The translations under genes were made by a program, and so were the position numbers. A stretch of 5,874 nt of DNA from DATCIH01 sp036507955 (GTDB taxonomy: Bacteria; Bacillota; Clostridia; Clostridiales; Clostridiaceae): NCBI GenBank assembly GCA_036507955.1, contig DATCIH010000031.1, forward strand, positions 1 to 5,874. The letters are read 5' to 3'. Below, in pieces: positions 5,331 through 5,874 of this stretch (positions are counted from its first letter, which is position 1; each line of letters opens with the position of its first letter). Under the pieces are notes generated by a model. It was not told the DNA's origin. It searched no databases and worked only from the letters and a program-made list of their open reading frames with translations.

Positions 5331-5874
5331 AAGACAAGGGTGATAATGAGATTTGGATATCAACCCCAACGGAACCTGAGGCGATGGTCAATAGTAGCAA
5401 GAAGAAACAGTTACAGTATCTTCTAGCAGATGGCAATAAATAAAATAATAACGCAGATATACGAACAAGATTTCTTGGATTGTTCCTTTGGATTTAGACC
5501 GAATATAGGTTGTCATGATGCTTTGAAACAACTAGATGTGTATTTAACTGATAGGAATGTTAACTATGTAGTCGATGCCGATATAAAGGGCTTTTTCAAT
5601 AATATAGACCATGAATGGATGATGAAATTCTTAAACCATAGAATAGCAGACAAAAACTTACTAAGATATATTAGTAGATTTTTGAAAGCAGGAGTGATAG
5701 AAAATGGCAGTTTCGAGAAATCCGAAGCCGGAGCCCCACAGGGTGGTGTCATTTCTCCAATTCTTGGGAACGTTTATTTGCATTATGCATTAGATTTATG
5801 GTTTGAAAAAGTAGTAAAGAAAAACTGTAAAGGTGAAGCCCACATTGTAAGATACTGCGATGACTTTGTTTGTT
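5331..5874 (+). mobile_element. Group II intron remnant, 5' portion largely missing, continues past the window
   Basis: The element is recognised through its reverse transcriptase (next entry). The preceding gene ends at 5288, so at most about 140 bases separate it from the surviving reverse transcriptase. A complete group II intron would need several hundred bases for ribozyme domains I-III there. Within 5333-5443 one frame stays open and reads from 5384 MVNSSKKKQLQYLL, which could be the start of the intron protein, cut off by TAA at 5441. This suggests an internal deletion joining an N-terminal scrap to the middle of the enzyme. The exact left boundary and the intron end signals are not visible; 5331 is an estimate. 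Confidence 0.55.
5430..5874 (+). pseudogene. Group II intron-type reverse transcriptase, N-terminally truncated and running off the right edge
   Basis: The frame from ATG 5430 gives 148 residues and is still open at the window end. It starts abruptly at reverse transcriptase block 2: AINKIITQIYEQDF then FGFRPN (20-25). Next comes motif A, VVDADIKGFFNNIDH, with Asp51 at the metal-binding position, then AGAPQGGVISPILGN (100-114), then YCDDF (142-146), a variant of the YADD box with both aspartates kept. Blocks 0-1 and the segment before AINK are absent, and the frame upstream is closed by TAG at 5424. An internal deletion has thus removed the N-terminal part, although the remaining core looks well conserved. 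Maturase (X) and endonuclease domains, if present, lie beyond the window. Without the N-terminus the protein should not support intron splicing or mobility. Chromosomal retrons or other reverse transcriptases fit the FGFRPN and APQGG pattern less well. Confidence 0.8.

Noticed and set aside
5564..5752. Minus-strand open frame of 62 codons inside the reverse transcriptase
   Set aside because: The + strand reading carries DIKGFF and the APQGG motif, so the opposite strand is a shadow.
1..5874. CRISPR array, tRNA or rRNA genes, insertion-sequence ends
   Set aside because: No regularly spaced repeats, no tRNA cloverleaf and no transposase or paired terminal inverted repeats were seen on reading the window.

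Overview
The window is AT-rich DNA with strong G-rich Shine-Dalgarno sites, short intergenic gaps, a monoderm-type lipoprotein and the DXP-independent vitamin B6 genes pdxS and pdxT. Together these suggest a low-GC Firmicute, most likely Clostridium or a close relative. The genus is inferred from style and protein families, not from a search.

Layout, all on the + strand. (1) 45-1523 is an intact lipoprotein solute-binding protein of the LplA/DUF3502 carbohydrate ABC-importer type, followed by a hairpin terminator; no permease or ATPase gene is visible. (2) 1720-2370 has a good promoter and ribosome site leading into a small multi-spanning membrane protein gene that exists as two tandem copies. 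Copy 1 is broken at an (AT)7 tract and copy 2 by an internal net deletion. (3) About 2410-3140 holds a MerR-family regulator with a TipAS-like C-terminal half. Its DNA-binding N-terminus is eroded and its C-terminus is frameshifted. (4) 3159-4718 is a complete pdxS-pdxT operon with palindromic upstream sequence and a strong terminator. (5) 4747-5288 is a separate transcription unit for an unrecognised 159-residue membrane protein. (6) About 5331 to the window end is a decayed group II intron: its reverse transcriptase lacks the N-terminal part and runs off the right edge.

The only clearly cooperating genes are pdxS and pdxT, which form the pyridoxal 5'-phosphate synthase complex. The stretch 1740-3140 looks like a graveyard between two intact units: a membrane protein and a MerR regulator, possibly once a regulator/target pair, both inactivated by indels. 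I found no convincing new defence or RNA system. The most unusual points are the dinucleotide tract that, shortened by one unit, would rejoin a membrane-protein frame, the palindromes before pdxS, and the truncated intron abutting the membrane gene.
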